Below, in pieces: positions 6,813 through 14,307 of a stretch of DNA of 64,000 bases. The stretch covers positions 39,619,318 through 39,683,317 of the forward strand of contig OY979716.1 of the NCBI GenBank assembly GCA_963855995.1. Direction: 5' to 3'. A program made the position numbers and the translations under genes. This DNA is from Muricea muricata. Its lineage: Eukaryota; Cnidaria; Anthozoa; Malacalcyonacea; Plexauridae. Below the pieces are notes generated by a model. That model had not been told where the DNA came from and did no database searches. It was given only the letters and a program-made list of their open reading frames with translations. Every line of letters starts with the position of its first letter. Position 1 is the stretch's first letter.

Positions 6813-7709
6813 ATGGCAGAAAATGTTGATGATATAGAATTAGAAGATTTAGACCGCGAACGTCAACAAGTTATCGAAGAAGAGGAAACTAGTTTTATCG
6901 ACGACAGGGGACCTGGTGATGCGAGCATTCTCATTATTGACGGTTCTAACCCGGTTTTTACAAGGGTGGACGGTGATAACGTTAGGGGAAATAACGAAGA
7001 AATGAGAGACGCAGACAGGGATTTGGGGCGCGGTATCGGTGTAAAACGAAGAAGGGCCATTCACAATATGAAACAGTTTTTAAAAGAAGGGCTCGGTATT
7101 ACAGTTAATAAAGGAGACGGTCCAAACTCAACAATAATATACGATAAGGTAAGATTCACGACCGACAAGGATAATAAGATCAACGGTGTCACGTACAAGG
7201 GTAAAAAAATAAAAGCAAAAACCGAAGGAAAAAATAATAAAGCCTTACTTTACGATGCAATGAGAAAAGCTGCAGAATTAAAAGCTGATAAAATAAGGTT
7301 AAAACTTAATCAAAAACCCGTGAGCGAGGAAGTTCTAAGTATGATAGAAGAAGAAACCGATGTCAACGATTTGACCAGGTTAGAAAAATTCAAGAAGTGG
7401 GCTAGGGAAAATGTTGTTGGTGTGTCGGCAATCGCAATATCCATAGCAGGGATAGTTACCACAGCCGTTATAGGTGCAAGAAGCGTTGTAAAGAAAGGTA
7501 GGAAAGCTTTAGGTAAATTTGCAAAAGGTGTATCAAAAGTATTTAAAAAACTCGGTCCGTTATTTTCCGCATTAGGAACGCTCATATCAAAAATGATTTT
7601 AGCGGGCAGTCAGGGACTTTTGTGGTTATCTCAAAATTTATGGGTTTTGTTCCTAATAATAGCCTCTATCGTTTACAACGAATATAGAAGAAAAAGAAAA
7701 AGAAGATAA
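6813..7709 (+). CDS. Virion-type membrane protein (298 aa)
   Basis: I choose ATG 6813 (MAENVDDIELEDLDRERQQ) over the upstream ATG at 6732: it follows ATAAAATAAAT, the usual leader, and the extra N-terminus would be antisense to the penton-like gene. The acidic N-terminus is followed by a KGDGPNSTIIYD segment and a Lys-rich alpha/beta region. The C-terminal third holds hydrophobic helices (VVGVSAIAISIAGIVTTAVIG, then SALGTLISKMILAGSQGLLWL and LWVLFLIIASIV) and a terminal KRKRR. The same layout is found next to capsid genes in other Polintons. A role in the particle is likely but not proven. It ends 4 bases before the next start (TAAATAAATG). Confidence 0.7.
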   Translation: MAENVDDIELEDLDRERQQVIEEEETSFIDDRGPGDASILIIDGSNPVFTRVDGDNVRGNNEEMRDADRDLGRGIGVKRRRAIHNMKQFLKEGLGITVNKGDGPNSTIIYDKVRFTTDKDNKINGVTYKGKKIKAKTEGKNNKALLYDAMRKAAELKADKIRLKLNQKPVSEEVLSMIEEETDVNDLTRLEKFKKWARENVVGVSAIAISIAGIVTTAVIGARSVVKKGRKALGKFAKGVSKVFKKLGPLFSALGTLISKMILAGSQGLLWLSQNLWVLFLIIASIVYNEYRRKRKRR

Positions 7710-7713
7710 ATAA

Positions 7714-8031
7714 ATGGATATTGTTAAAATTTTTTCCGTTCAATACGATGCGTTTTTAAACGAACTCGTACGATTATTCCCATACAAAATAGAAATACGA
7801 CTTTTAACCTCTTACGTTGCCACGTTCACACCTGAATACTTACTGGAAGAAGGATCCAAACTTTTGGACGAACATGTGGAATCATCCATTTCAAACAGGG
7901 ATGTTGAACGACTCGTTTGTCTCGTTCCAAATAATCACAAATCAACCGTCCGGTCGCTCGTAAACGAATTAACCGACAAGAATTTAAAAATCTTGTGGGG
8001 CTGGGCCGATCTTTTCATAAAAATATTTTAA
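7714..8031 (+). CDS. Uncharacterised 105-aa protein before the capsid gene
   Basis: An all-helical, acidic protein: FLNELVRLFPYKIEIRLL, TPEYLLEEGSKLLDEHVE, then RDVERLVCLVPNNHK and a C-terminal LWGWADLFIKIF. No cysteine motifs or spans. Small helical proteins of this size with an FP...TPxxLLxx pattern occur in Polinton gene sets; the function is unknown to me. It starts 4 bases after the membrane-protein gene. The 32-base gap to the capsid start contains AATATAATATATATAAAATAAAG, a TATA-like promoter candidate for the capsid gene. Confidence 0.65.
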   Translation: MDIVKIFSVQYDAFLNELVRLFPYKIEIRLLTSYVATFTPEYLLEEGSKLLDEHVESSISNRDVERLVCLVPNNHKSTVRSLVNELTDKNLKILWGWADLFIKIF

Positions 8032-8032
8032 A

Positions 8033-8062
8033 AATATAATATATATAAAATAAAGAGTTAAA
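8033..8062 (+). promoter_or_regulatory. AT-only TATA-like stretch before the capsid gene
   Basis: AATATAATATATATAAAATA lies directly before the capsid ATG at 8064. It is the only long A/T run in the capsid-ATPase block, where other genes are separated by 4-6 bases. A strong late promoter is plausible; not tested. Confidence 0.4.
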
Positions 8063-8063
8063 T

Positions 8064-9287
8064 ATGCTTACAGGGAAAAAGTTAGAAGACAGAATGGGTA
8101 GCCTCGATCCAGAATTCTCAAGGTACAAGGATGCAAAGATTACGGGAAAAAGACTTTTTACAGAAGTAACGTTCAACCCTAGCGTTATCAACCCTGGGGA
8201 ATCCGTCTACATTTCCATCCCAACCCTCGGAGCGAATATGTGCTTAGACCCAGACACCTTTTTCCTAACCGCAAAGTTCAAGAGCAAAAACACGAAATCC
8301 TGGTTCCTGCATAATCTCGGAAGGCTCCTGGTGAAACAGTTGCAAGTAATGGTTGGGAGCCGGGAAGCCTGTTACACGAATGACCAGGAAAGCTTGTACT
8401 CCATATACAAAGACCTGTGGTTACCGGAAGACCAAAGAAAAAATATGATGGATGTGGGAATAATGAACGAAAACACCAGGAAACTAATATCAGAAGATGA
8501 TAGCGCTGATAATTCCGTCGTTGCAGACAAAACCGTTGTCAACATCTTCGATCGTCGGGTAAGAATTAAACTCGGGAAAATCTTAAACGACCATGGGTTA
8601 TACGCACCCCTTGATGCAGGTAACATCGTCAAATACAAGTTAATTTTCCCAAAAGCAGACGAAATTATGGTTGCACAAAGCAACCAAAAAGTTGCAGGGT
8701 ACACGTTGGAAGACGTCAGGTTAGAATACTCGTCGATAGAAAAGCCAGACGTGTATAACAAAGCCTTGAATAGCTTCCAGAGCCGAACGCTCGTCTTCGA
8801 AGACGTGACTTTCATCGACGAAGAAAATTGGGGAAAGGACACGACGCTCATTAACAAGACAATCAATTTACCATGCTCGTCGATGAAACACATCGTGATG
8901 CTTTTTAGGAAGAAGGCGCTTACGGATAGTGAAGAGTACGTCTTCCCAGGGATCAAGAGAGTGGATGTTACCATCGAGGGTAATCCAAACTCCGTTTACA
9001 GTCAAGGGTTAGTCAAATCAAAATTATTTGAAGAGGCAAGAAAAGTTTTCCTAAACTACGAAACGGACTTCTTTGCAAAAGACAAGTTTGCCCTAGTTAT
9101 TGACTTGCGAACCTACCCGGATAACGACGTTTCCGGTGATGGACTAAAGGTCCTAAACACCCAAAATGGGATTTCGCTCGGTATCAAAAAGGATAGGACA
9201 GCCGAAGACGTCGTGTGTAATACGTTTGTTGTGTCTGACAGGTACCTAAACTTTGTTAATATGATGTTCCGAAATCTCGAAATATAA
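8064..9287 (+). CDS. Major capsid protein, double jelly-roll (407 aa)
   Basis: This is the shell-forming hexon-type protein. Family-typical segments are in order: an N-terminal VYISIPTLGANMCLDPDTFF, then HNLGRLLVKQLQVMVGSRE, a YSIYKDLW segment, LGKILNDHGLYAPLD with LNDH, the inter-barrel KYKLIFPKADEIM, YTLEDVRLEYSSIE, and a late PGIKRVDVTIEGNPNSVYSQG. The 'NxGRxxxKxxxV ... Y-x-DLW ... LNDH ... LEY' order is that of Polinton major capsid proteins. The frame is intact, of typical length for the shorter cnidarian forms, and next to the packaging ATPase. Codons are less A/T-biased than in neighbouring genes, as expected for an abundantly made protein. Confidence 0.92.
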   Translation: MLTGKKLEDRMGSLDPEFSRYKDAKITGKRLFTEVTFNPSVINPGESVYISIPTLGANMCLDPDTFFLTAKFKSKNTKSWFLHNLGRLLVKQLQVMVGSREACYTNDQESLYSIYKDLWLPEDQRKNMMDVGIMNENTRKLISEDDSADNSVVADKTVVNIFDRRVRIKLGKILNDHGLYAPLDAGNIVKYKLIFPKADEIMVAQSNQKVAGYTLEDVRLEYSSIEKPDVYNKALNSFQSRTLVFEDVTFIDEENWGKDTTLINKTINLPCSSMKHIVMLFRKKALTDSEEYVFPGIKRVDVTIEGNPNSVYSQGLVKSKLFEEARKVFLNYETDFFAKDKFALVIDLRTYPDNDVSGDGLKVLNTQNGISLGIKKDRTAEDVVCNTFVVSDRYLNFVNMMFRNLEI

Positions 9288-9291
9288 ATAA

Positions 9292-9894
9292 ATGAAATTT
9301 GAAACGCCATTAAATATGATTATCGTCGGAGTGACGGGTTGTGGGAAAACTTACTACCTCCTTAAAATGTTAGAAAACGATTACAAAGACCATTTTGATT
9401 ACATTTTCCTAATTTGTTTAACGTATTTGTGGAACAAAACGTACCAGGAATGGAAATATAAAGACGATAAAAAATTTTTCCCAATCCCCTGCGATCAAGA
9501 CGAGGTAGAAAATTTTCTAAAATTCGTTACGCACCACTACAAAGACACGAACAGTTTAATCATTCTCGACGACTGTGCAAGCAGCCAATACGTAAAAAAC
9601 AGATCGAGCGAAATCGTAAGACTTGCCTTCTCGGCAAGACATTACGGATTCAGTACAATTATCATTACACAACAATTAACATCGATCACAAAACCGTACA
9701 GAACCAACACACAGATTCTGGTCACGTTTTACAACCCTGATAAGAACGATATGAGAACGTTATTAGAAGAGTCCGTCGATGGTACTGAAGAAGAATACCG
9801 TGAGATCAAGGATAACCTTAAGAAAAACGAGTACTCCACGCTCGAAGTGTACCGCCGCCCTCCCTGGGGACATAGAATCGTATACTCATTATAA
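9292..9894 (+). CDS. Genome-packaging ATPase, A32/FtsK-HerA type (200 aa)
   Basis: Pumps DNA into the capsid. Walker A is GVTGCGKT at residues 13-20; Walker B is LIILDD at 89-94, followed by CASSQYVKNRSSEIVRLAFS and the ARHYGFSTIIITQQLTS segment, which carries the sensor Gln. The 200-aa length and motifs match the Polinton packaging ATPase very well. The start follows TAAATAAATG, 4 bases after the capsid stop. The frame is intact. Confidence 0.97.
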   Translation: MKFETPLNMIIVGVTGCGKTYYLLKMLENDYKDHFDYIFLICLTYLWNKTYQEWKYKDDKKFFPIPCDQDEVENFLKFVTHHYKDTNSLIILDDCASSQYVKNRSSEIVRLAFSARHYGFSTIIITQQLTSITKPYRTNTQILVTFYNPDKNDMRTLLEESVDGTEEEYREIKDNLKKNEYSTLEVYRRPPWGHRIVYSL

Positions 9895-9900
9895 TAATAA

Positions 9901-10425
9901 ATGAACCCTGAAAATATTAATTTCCCAGACGTGGACTTTAAAATCCCTGAAGAAACCCCTGGTGATAGCTTACGCGAGAAACTTATTTCGTTAGCCGAAA
10001 AAGGGAAAATAAACTACTCTACAAAATATATACAAAAAGCAAACCGAGATGCTTTGGAAAAAATTAAAATAAAATATGATCGGAAAATTACAGAAAAGTC
10101 ATCTAAAATGGTTTCAAACTTACTCGTTTCCAAACTCTCGGGCATACTGGAAAAAACCGACCTAATCGATAGTTCGTCTGAATTAAAAGAAGAATTAAAC
10201 GAAAACGAATTGTTTAAAGAAGAACTCAACGAATTGGTAAACGACCAATTAATGCCACTCATCCCTCAAATCGGATTGCTAAGCGGTGGTGTCACCGTTG
10301 TTGAAAAAATAATAAAAAAAGTCCCGGGTAAAGTGATGGTGCGGTTGGTTGAAAATATCCTCTCAACGTCTTCTTCTTTGCAAGTTCAGACTCAACACCT
10401 TTTAATTCAACCTTCCCAGCTTTAG
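9901..10425 (+). CDS. Uncharacterised 174-aa helical protein
   Basis: Starts after TAATAATAAATG, 6 bases from the ATPase stop. Charged helices dominate (REKLISLAEKGK, KIKIKYDRKITEKSSK, SELKEELNENELFKEELNEL), followed by one hydrophobic stretch (LMPLIPQIGLLSGGVTVV). The last about 45 codons are antisense to the convergent gene at 10292-10707, and their low-complexity Ser/Gln content suggests that the functional protein may end near residue 140. No family recognised. Position in the capsid block suggests a particle-related role. Confidence 0.55.
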   Translation: MNPENINFPDVDFKIPEETPGDSLREKLISLAEKGKINYSTKYIQKANRDALEKIKIKYDRKITEKSSKMVSNLLVSKLSGILEKTDLIDSSSELKEELNENELFKEELNELVNDQLMPLIPQIGLLSGGVTVVEKIIKKVPGKVMVRLVENILSTSSSLQVQTQHLLIQPSQL

Positions 10426-10707
10426 TTTTCTTTTTATCTTCTTTAACCTTCTTTAACGACTTAATCGTCCCCCTACTCCCATCCAATACCGCAACCATCC
10501 CACCGAGCGCTGCAAGCACTATGGTGGAAGGGAGAATACTATGGCCACCGCTACACCACCACCAATAAAAATTAATTTCAATAACGTTTTCCCGACCAAC
10601 TTTAATTTCTTTCTTCTAGTATTTCCTTTCATTTTTGATAACTCCGTCGATAATTCTTCTTTTAATTCCGTAAGTTCCTCTTCTGTGAAATTAATAATTT
10701 GACCCAT
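10292..10707 (-). pseudogene. Small membrane protein split by a frameshift
   Basis: The first frame (10707-10519) starts MGQIINFTEEELTELKEEL and leads through a basic stretch into a hydrophobic GGGVAVAIVF. It then stops at TAG 10521-10519. The overlapping frame continues directly with a second hydrophobic stretch (LAALGGMVAVLDG) and a Lys-rich tail ending TLRGYFQPTAPSL. The two halves make one plausible two-span membrane protein, so a one-base change near 10520-10526 is likely. The start has MGQ and an AATAAATG-like leader. The 3' part overlaps the convergent 174-aa gene. A programmed shift cannot be excluded. Confidence 0.5.
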
Positions 10708-10741
10708 TTATTATAATTATAGAAGATATTAAATAAATAAG

Positions 10742-10978
10742 ATGATACATATTCTAGGATACGGAATCGGACTATACATTTTAAAAAATGTTTTAACAAC
10801 AAAGGGCCCGCCTGGACCGCAGGGGTTACAAGGACCACCAGGGTTACAAGGCCCGCCGGGGCCAAGGCAACTCACCAATTGTAAAGAACTTTGTAAAACG
10901 ATATTGGACAAGGGAAAACAAAAAAGCGAAAGCGTTTTGGAAAAAGTAATGGTGAAAAGGTCTACAAATAAACAATGA
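10742..10978 (+). CDS. Small collagen-like membrane protein (78 aa)
   Basis: A hydrophobic N-terminus (MIHILGYGIGLYILKNVL) acts as signal-anchor; it is followed by seven G-X-Y triplets (GPPGPQGLQGPPGLQGPPGP) and a charged tail with two Cys (NCKELC) that could cross-link a trimer. The stop overlaps the next start in ATGA (10975-10978), so the two collagen-like proteins are encoded back to back. A short membrane-tethered collagen stem beside a collagen fibre suggests particle-surface structures. Confidence 0.75.
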   Translation: MIHILGYGIGLYILKNVLTTKGPPGPQGLQGPPGLQGPPGPRQLTNCKELCKTILDKGKQKSESVLEKVMVKRSTNKQ

Positions 10979-12663
10979 GTTTAAACTTTGGTTACTCACC
11001 ACCTGGTTTGGGGAGACTTAAAAAAGATATCAAAATGAACGGTCATAAAATCTTAGACCTACCATCACCAACGTCGGATTCGGAACCCGTTACGAAAAGT
11101 TATGCGGATACGTATTATTCTAGTGGTGGCGGTGGTGGTGGACAACGTGGACGAAAAGGTGATAAGGGAGACACCGGCCCACAAGGACCAAAAGGCGACA
11201 AGGGAGATACAGGCACGCAAGGAGCGAAAGGAGACACCGGTCCACGAGGACCGAAAGGTGATAAAGGAGATATAGGTCCACAAGGGCTGGAAGGTCCTAA
11301 AGGACCAAAAGGCGACAAGGGAGATACAGGCGCACAAGGACCAAAAGGAGACAAAGGTGATCAAGGTAGTGGTGGTTCTTCAAAAGGTGACAAAGGAGAT
11401 ACGGGACCGCAAGGTTCAAAAGGTGATAAAGGGGATACGGGGCCACAAGGACCAAAAGGTGATAAAGGAGATACGGGCACGCAAGGGCTAAAAGGTGACA
11501 AGGGAGATGTCGGACTGCAAGGACCAAAAGGTGATAAAGGAGACGCGGGGTTGCAAGGGTTAAAAGGTGATAAAGGTAATACAGGTGCGCAAGGACCAAA
11601 AGGTGATAAAGGAGATACGGGACCACAAGGACCGAAAGGAGATACAGGGCTAAGAGGTCCAAAAGGAAACAAAGGGTCAAAAGGTGACCCTGGCTCTGGT
11701 GGATTACCCGACACGGGTTTTACAATGCAAGGGAACATTGATATGAACAACAACAAAATTACAAACCTTCCAGATCCTACGTTAGCAAACGACCCTATTA
11801 CGAAACAATACGCAACCAGGGTTTACTTAACAGATAGCGGGTTTACGATGCAAGACAACATAAGTATGAACAACCACGAAATACTAGGCCTAAACCCTGC
11901 CCCGTCTGACGGTACGGCAGCCGTACCCAAAAGTTATACCGACACGGTGTACATTAAAAAAGACACCGATATTGATATGAACGGTCACCGTATTACCGGT
12001 TTACCTATTATCCCATTATCGTCCGGTGAACCGATCACGAAAGGGTTTGTAAACCAGTATTATGCTGATTATAAAAATATTATGACGTTTAGCCCCGGTA
12101 ACGTAACGATACTTCACAAAGATGATATGGTTGATACGCCTGAAAACGGACGTGCTAGACAAACGTTAGATTTTTCCAAAGTAGGTGACAGTTACCAAAT
12201 AAATTTTTCCGTCCAACCAAAACTTCCAAACGGTATTTACACGTACGAAATGGACGTCGTATTAACAACGTCTAGAGGGTACGACATCATGTTGTGGGGT
12301 GACTGCGGTGGGTCTGGATACAACGCGTCGACGAAATATAAGTACTGGAGTTGGAGTTTAACGAATAAGGTCACACAAGACAGTGCACAGGGTGGGTATT
12401 TCCATCGAGGGACAGGGAAAAGGACGCGTATTAAAGGATCGTTTTTAAACCAGGGCACGCGTATTTTTGGCCAAGAAATAGCTTTGTCGTTAGATTATGA
12501 AGAAGGGATAACGTACGAGTTTGTTAAACAGCATTTAGCGTCAAGAAGTTCTGATCACGTCCTTGGTAACGCTATCTATTTTGTATTAGACCCTGATCAT
12601 CAAAAAACTATGAACTTTACGGGTGAAACGTATTTTTCGTTTAAACGATTATTGAAACTCTAG
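10975..12663 (+). CDS. Collagen-like fibre protein with tail-fibre repeats (562 aa)
   Basis: Residues about 57-242 are a long G-X-Y collagen domain rich in GDKGDTGPQGPKGDKG, interrupted once by GSGGSSKGDK. Flanking it are four copies of a motif 'MNgHkI-x-x-LP-x-P...PiTKsYad-x-Y' (residues about 21-48, 257-285, 298-327, 334-362). This motif resembles the repeat of bacteriophage tail fibres, where it builds trimeric shafts. The C-terminal about 195 residues are a beta-rich domain with no recognised family, in the position of a knob. The whole protein looks like a trimeric surface fibre, probably for attachment; that role is inferred. The frame is intact. Nucleotide triplets in the collagen part are strongly repetitive, so copy number may vary. 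Confidence 0.8.
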   Translation: MSLNFGYSPPGLGRLKKDIKMNGHKILDLPSPTSDSEPVTKSYADTYYSSGGGGGGQRGRKGDKGDTGPQGPKGDKGDTGTQGAKGDTGPRGPKGDKGDIGPQGLEGPKGPKGDKGDTGAQGPKGDKGDQGSGGSSKGDKGDTGPQGSKGDKGDTGPQGPKGDKGDTGTQGLKGDKGDVGLQGPKGDKGDAGLQGLKGDKGNTGAQGPKGDKGDTGPQGPKGDTGLRGPKGNKGSKGDPGSGGLPDTGFTMQGNIDMNNNKITNLPDPTLANDPITKQYATRVYLTDSGFTMQDNISMNNHEILGLNPAPSDGTAAVPKSYTDTVYIKKDTDIDMNGHRITGLPIIPLSSGEPITKGFVNQYYADYKNIMTFSPGNVTILHKDDMVDTPENGRARQTLDFSKVGDSYQINFSVQPKLPNGIYTYEMDVVLTTSRGYDIMLWGDCGGSGYNASTKYKYWSWSLTNKVTQDSAQGGYFHRGTGKRTRIKGSFLNQGTRIFGQEIALSLDYEEGITYEFVKQHLASRSSDHVLGNAIYFVLDPDHQKTMNFTGETYFSFKRLLKL

Positions 12664-12710
12664 GTCCATTAAAAAGTTTTTAATTCGTAACGAAAAACAC
12701 CCTATTTTTT

Positions 12711-12738
12711 TATATACTTTTTGAAACGTTTTAATAGT
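12711..12738. promoter_or_regulatory. Core of the 35-bp repeat upstream of the zinc-ribbon gene
   Basis: TATATACTTTTTGAAACG followed by TTTTAATAGT shares the GAAACGTTTTAATAG core with the repeats at 979-2087. It lies 13 bases before ATG 12751 on the plus strand, with TATAATAAAGG between. An occurrence 10 kb away directly before another gene supports a promoter role over a purely coding repeat. Confidence 0.5.
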
Positions 12739-12750
12739 ATATAATAAAGG

Positions 12751-13721
12751 ATGTATACCGACCCAAAAAACTTTATTGGTTGTAAACATAACCGTAAAAA
12801 AAATATGGGATTTTCCACCGCTGCGCGGATTGTAGATACCACTTTTGTTATGATGATACAAAATATTCCCACCCAAACCAATACAAAGACTGTGAACATC
12901 TAGAAAAGGGTGATATCTTTGGAGACCTCACTTGCCTCCGATGTGGACTCCGATTCACTAAAATCTTCAGTACGTGCGAGCATCGTCGTAAAAAGAGATT
13001 CTTTGACTACTCGGATTTTTATTGTTGTGCTGATTGTGATTACCACTTCGTCGACGGTGACCCAAAATATAGACACCCCAGCCAATACGAAAATTGTGAA
13101 CATACAGACCAAAGGATGGTTGATAACCAACTCGTATGCTTACGTTGTGGACTCAGGTTTACAGGACCACCTCCCATACCATTTGTAAAAAAAAACAAGT
13201 GTAAACATTCCCGTTTGGAAAATATGTACGGAACCAGATTTTGTACAAATTGTGGTCTAGATAGTAATTATATACCACCCGATGATACGTGTGAACATCA
13301 CCACCTCATAGAAAAGGACGGAAAACCATTCTGTACAAATTGTGGGTTATTCGTAGAATACGAGTTGATAGATGACCTCTGTGTAGCCCATAGTTACTAC
13401 GCGGAAATACAAGAAAACAAGGCTAAACTAAACGAACACTCGAAAGTCAAGGACCTAAGAAAAGCTGCAACAAAGATCGGTGTTAAACGGTTTACCACCA
13501 TGTCTAAAAAACAACTTTGTAAAGCCCTAGGGATAAAAAATTCAAATGAAGGTAAGTACATTCTCAAAAACCTAAAAACAGGTGAAAAGCATAGACTTAC
13601 AGTAAAAACCAAAAAGAAATCGCAGACAAGTTTGGTATTTGCCAAGGGTCATTATCGTTCCTTTTGAAAAAAAGGAATAGCTGACGCAAATGGGAACACG
13701 TACTCGCTGGAAAAACTCTAG
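12751..13721 (+). pseudogene. Zinc-ribbon repeat protein with HTH-like C-terminus, several frame changes
   Basis: ATG 12751 opens a frame (MYTDPKNFIGCKHNRKK) that leaves sense at an A8 run (12796-12803). The adjacent frame then runs from 12798 to 13667 with repeated Cys modules: CADC-x-YHF (about 12822 and 13026), CLRCGLRFT (about 12933 and 13137), FCTNCGL (about 13239 and 13329) and CEH spacers, i.e. tandem zinc ribbons. Then follow a SAP/Rho-N-like helix pair (LRKAATKIGVKRFTTMSKKQLCKALGI) and LKNLKTGEKH. Near an A5 run (about 13609) another frame gives EIADKFGICQGSLSFLLKK, an HTH-like helix pair, and at an A7 run (13666-13672) the first frame resumes to TAG 13721, exactly 4 bases before the next ATG. 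A nucleic-acid-binding regulator is likely. Confidence 0.6.
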
Positions 13722-13725
13722 ATAA

Positions 13726-14190
13726 ATGGATGATGCAACGCTATTTAAAAACATGGTAGAGGAGTGCAAAAAGAGTTTAATAAGATATTTCACCAAGGGT
13801 ATATATTTGGAAACCAGTTTCTTCCACCAATTAGTTAGACTTAAGGTTAAAAACATCATTGAAGCTAACCCGCATGATGATTTAGGAACAACGGTAGAAT
13901 TTTTCGTGAAAAGCAAAATATTTTTTGGGAAAACATTTCAAAAGAAAAACCCTTCTTACATCTTCCTTAAAAAAATTGTAGTACCCGCCTTAAAAAAGGA
14001 CCATAGGAAAGTTGTAAAACACGAACAAAGAATGCTTACCTTCCTAGCCAACGAAATGGACAAGGCCGGGCGGGGAATAGAAGCCCACGTCGTGAGGACC
14101 ATCGTAAAACCGCACGTGAAAGAAATGGGGAAAGGGTGGGAAGAAATGACGGCCATGCAAAAATTCATGGCCGTTGAAAGGAAATTTTAG
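13726..14190 (+). CDS. Uncharacterised 154-aa basic protein
   Basis: The last gene of the element. It starts after TAGATAAATGG, the usual tight leader. The product is basic and helical, without cysteine motifs or spans (CKKSLIRYFTKGIYLETSFFH, IVVPALKKDHRKVVKHEQR, VRTIVKPHVKEMGKGWEEM). I do not recognise it. It is followed by a perfect hairpin (14194-14227), which fits a transcript end at the element's right border. Confidence 0.6.
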   Translation: MDDATLFKNMVEECKKSLIRYFTKGIYLETSFFHQLVRLKVKNIIEANPHDDLGTTVEFFVKSKIFFGKTFQKKNPSYIFLKKIVVPALKKDHRKVVKHEQRMLTFLANEMDKAGRGIEAHVVRTIVKPHVKEMGKGWEEMTAMQKFMAVERKF

Positions 14191-14193
14191 ATA

Positions 14194-14227
14194 AAAATTC
14201 TTTTGGACGATATTCCAAAAGAATTTT
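14194..14227. terminator. Perfect 14-bp hairpin at the element's right end
   Basis: AAAATTCTTTTGGA (14194-14207), loop CGATAT, TCCAAAAGAATTTT (14214-14227). It begins 3 bases after the last stop codon and lies about 80 bases inside the element end. It could be a terminator or part of the terminal repeat structure. Confidence 0.6.
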
Positions 14228-14307
14228 ACGTGCGCCCGCGGGATGGGGTCTGGGTGGTGGTCAGTTAAAAAACTAAAATGCGCCAGAGCCCGCACTTCTA
14301 TACTACT
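14228..14307. repeat. Putative right terminal segment of the Polinton
   Basis: A GC-rich strip (GTGCGCCCGCGGGATGGGG, later GCGCCAGAGCCCGCAC) unlike the AT-rich DNA on either side, ending TATACTACT at 14307. Read from the end, AGTAGTATAGAAGTGCGGGC. Composition changes at 14308 to host-like DNA. The matching left terminal repeat is out of view, so the call is from end motif and context. Confidence 0.55.

Larger units (their letters stand above)
1..14307. mobile_element. Polinton/Maverick (adintovirus-like) endogenous element, right part
   Basis: The element is identified by the combination of protein-primed PolB N-terminus, rve-type integrase with C-terminal chromodomain, A32/FtsK-like packaging ATPase and double-jelly-roll major capsid protein, which together define Polintons. 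The left end lies outside the window. I place the right end at 14307 because the sequence finishes ...TATACTACT; read inward this is AGTAGTATAG, matching the AG...CT ends of Polintons and the ends of the element at 41834-48597. The next six bases, AAAGTT (14308-14313), would be the target duplication, but the left copy is not visible. Genes run in two divergent blocks with A-rich 4-6 nt spacers. At least five genes carry breaks, so it looks like an inactive endogenous copy. No adenain-type protease was recognised. Confidence 0.9.

Noticed and set aside
8372-8974. 200-aa minus-strand frame
   Set aside because: Shadow of the major capsid gene, which has clear family motifs on the other strand.
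11065-11756. Pro/Leu/Ser-rich minus-strand frames
   Set aside because: Antisense of the G-X-Y collagen repeats; periodicity comes from the collagen triplets.
12900-13130. Frames on both strands inside the zinc-ribbon gene start
   Set aside because: The Cys-module frame explains the region; the others have no motif.
1-14307. Adenain-type protease gene
   Set aside because: Looked for because Polintons often have one; no His/Asp/Cys pattern of that family was seen in the visible part. It may lie left of the window.
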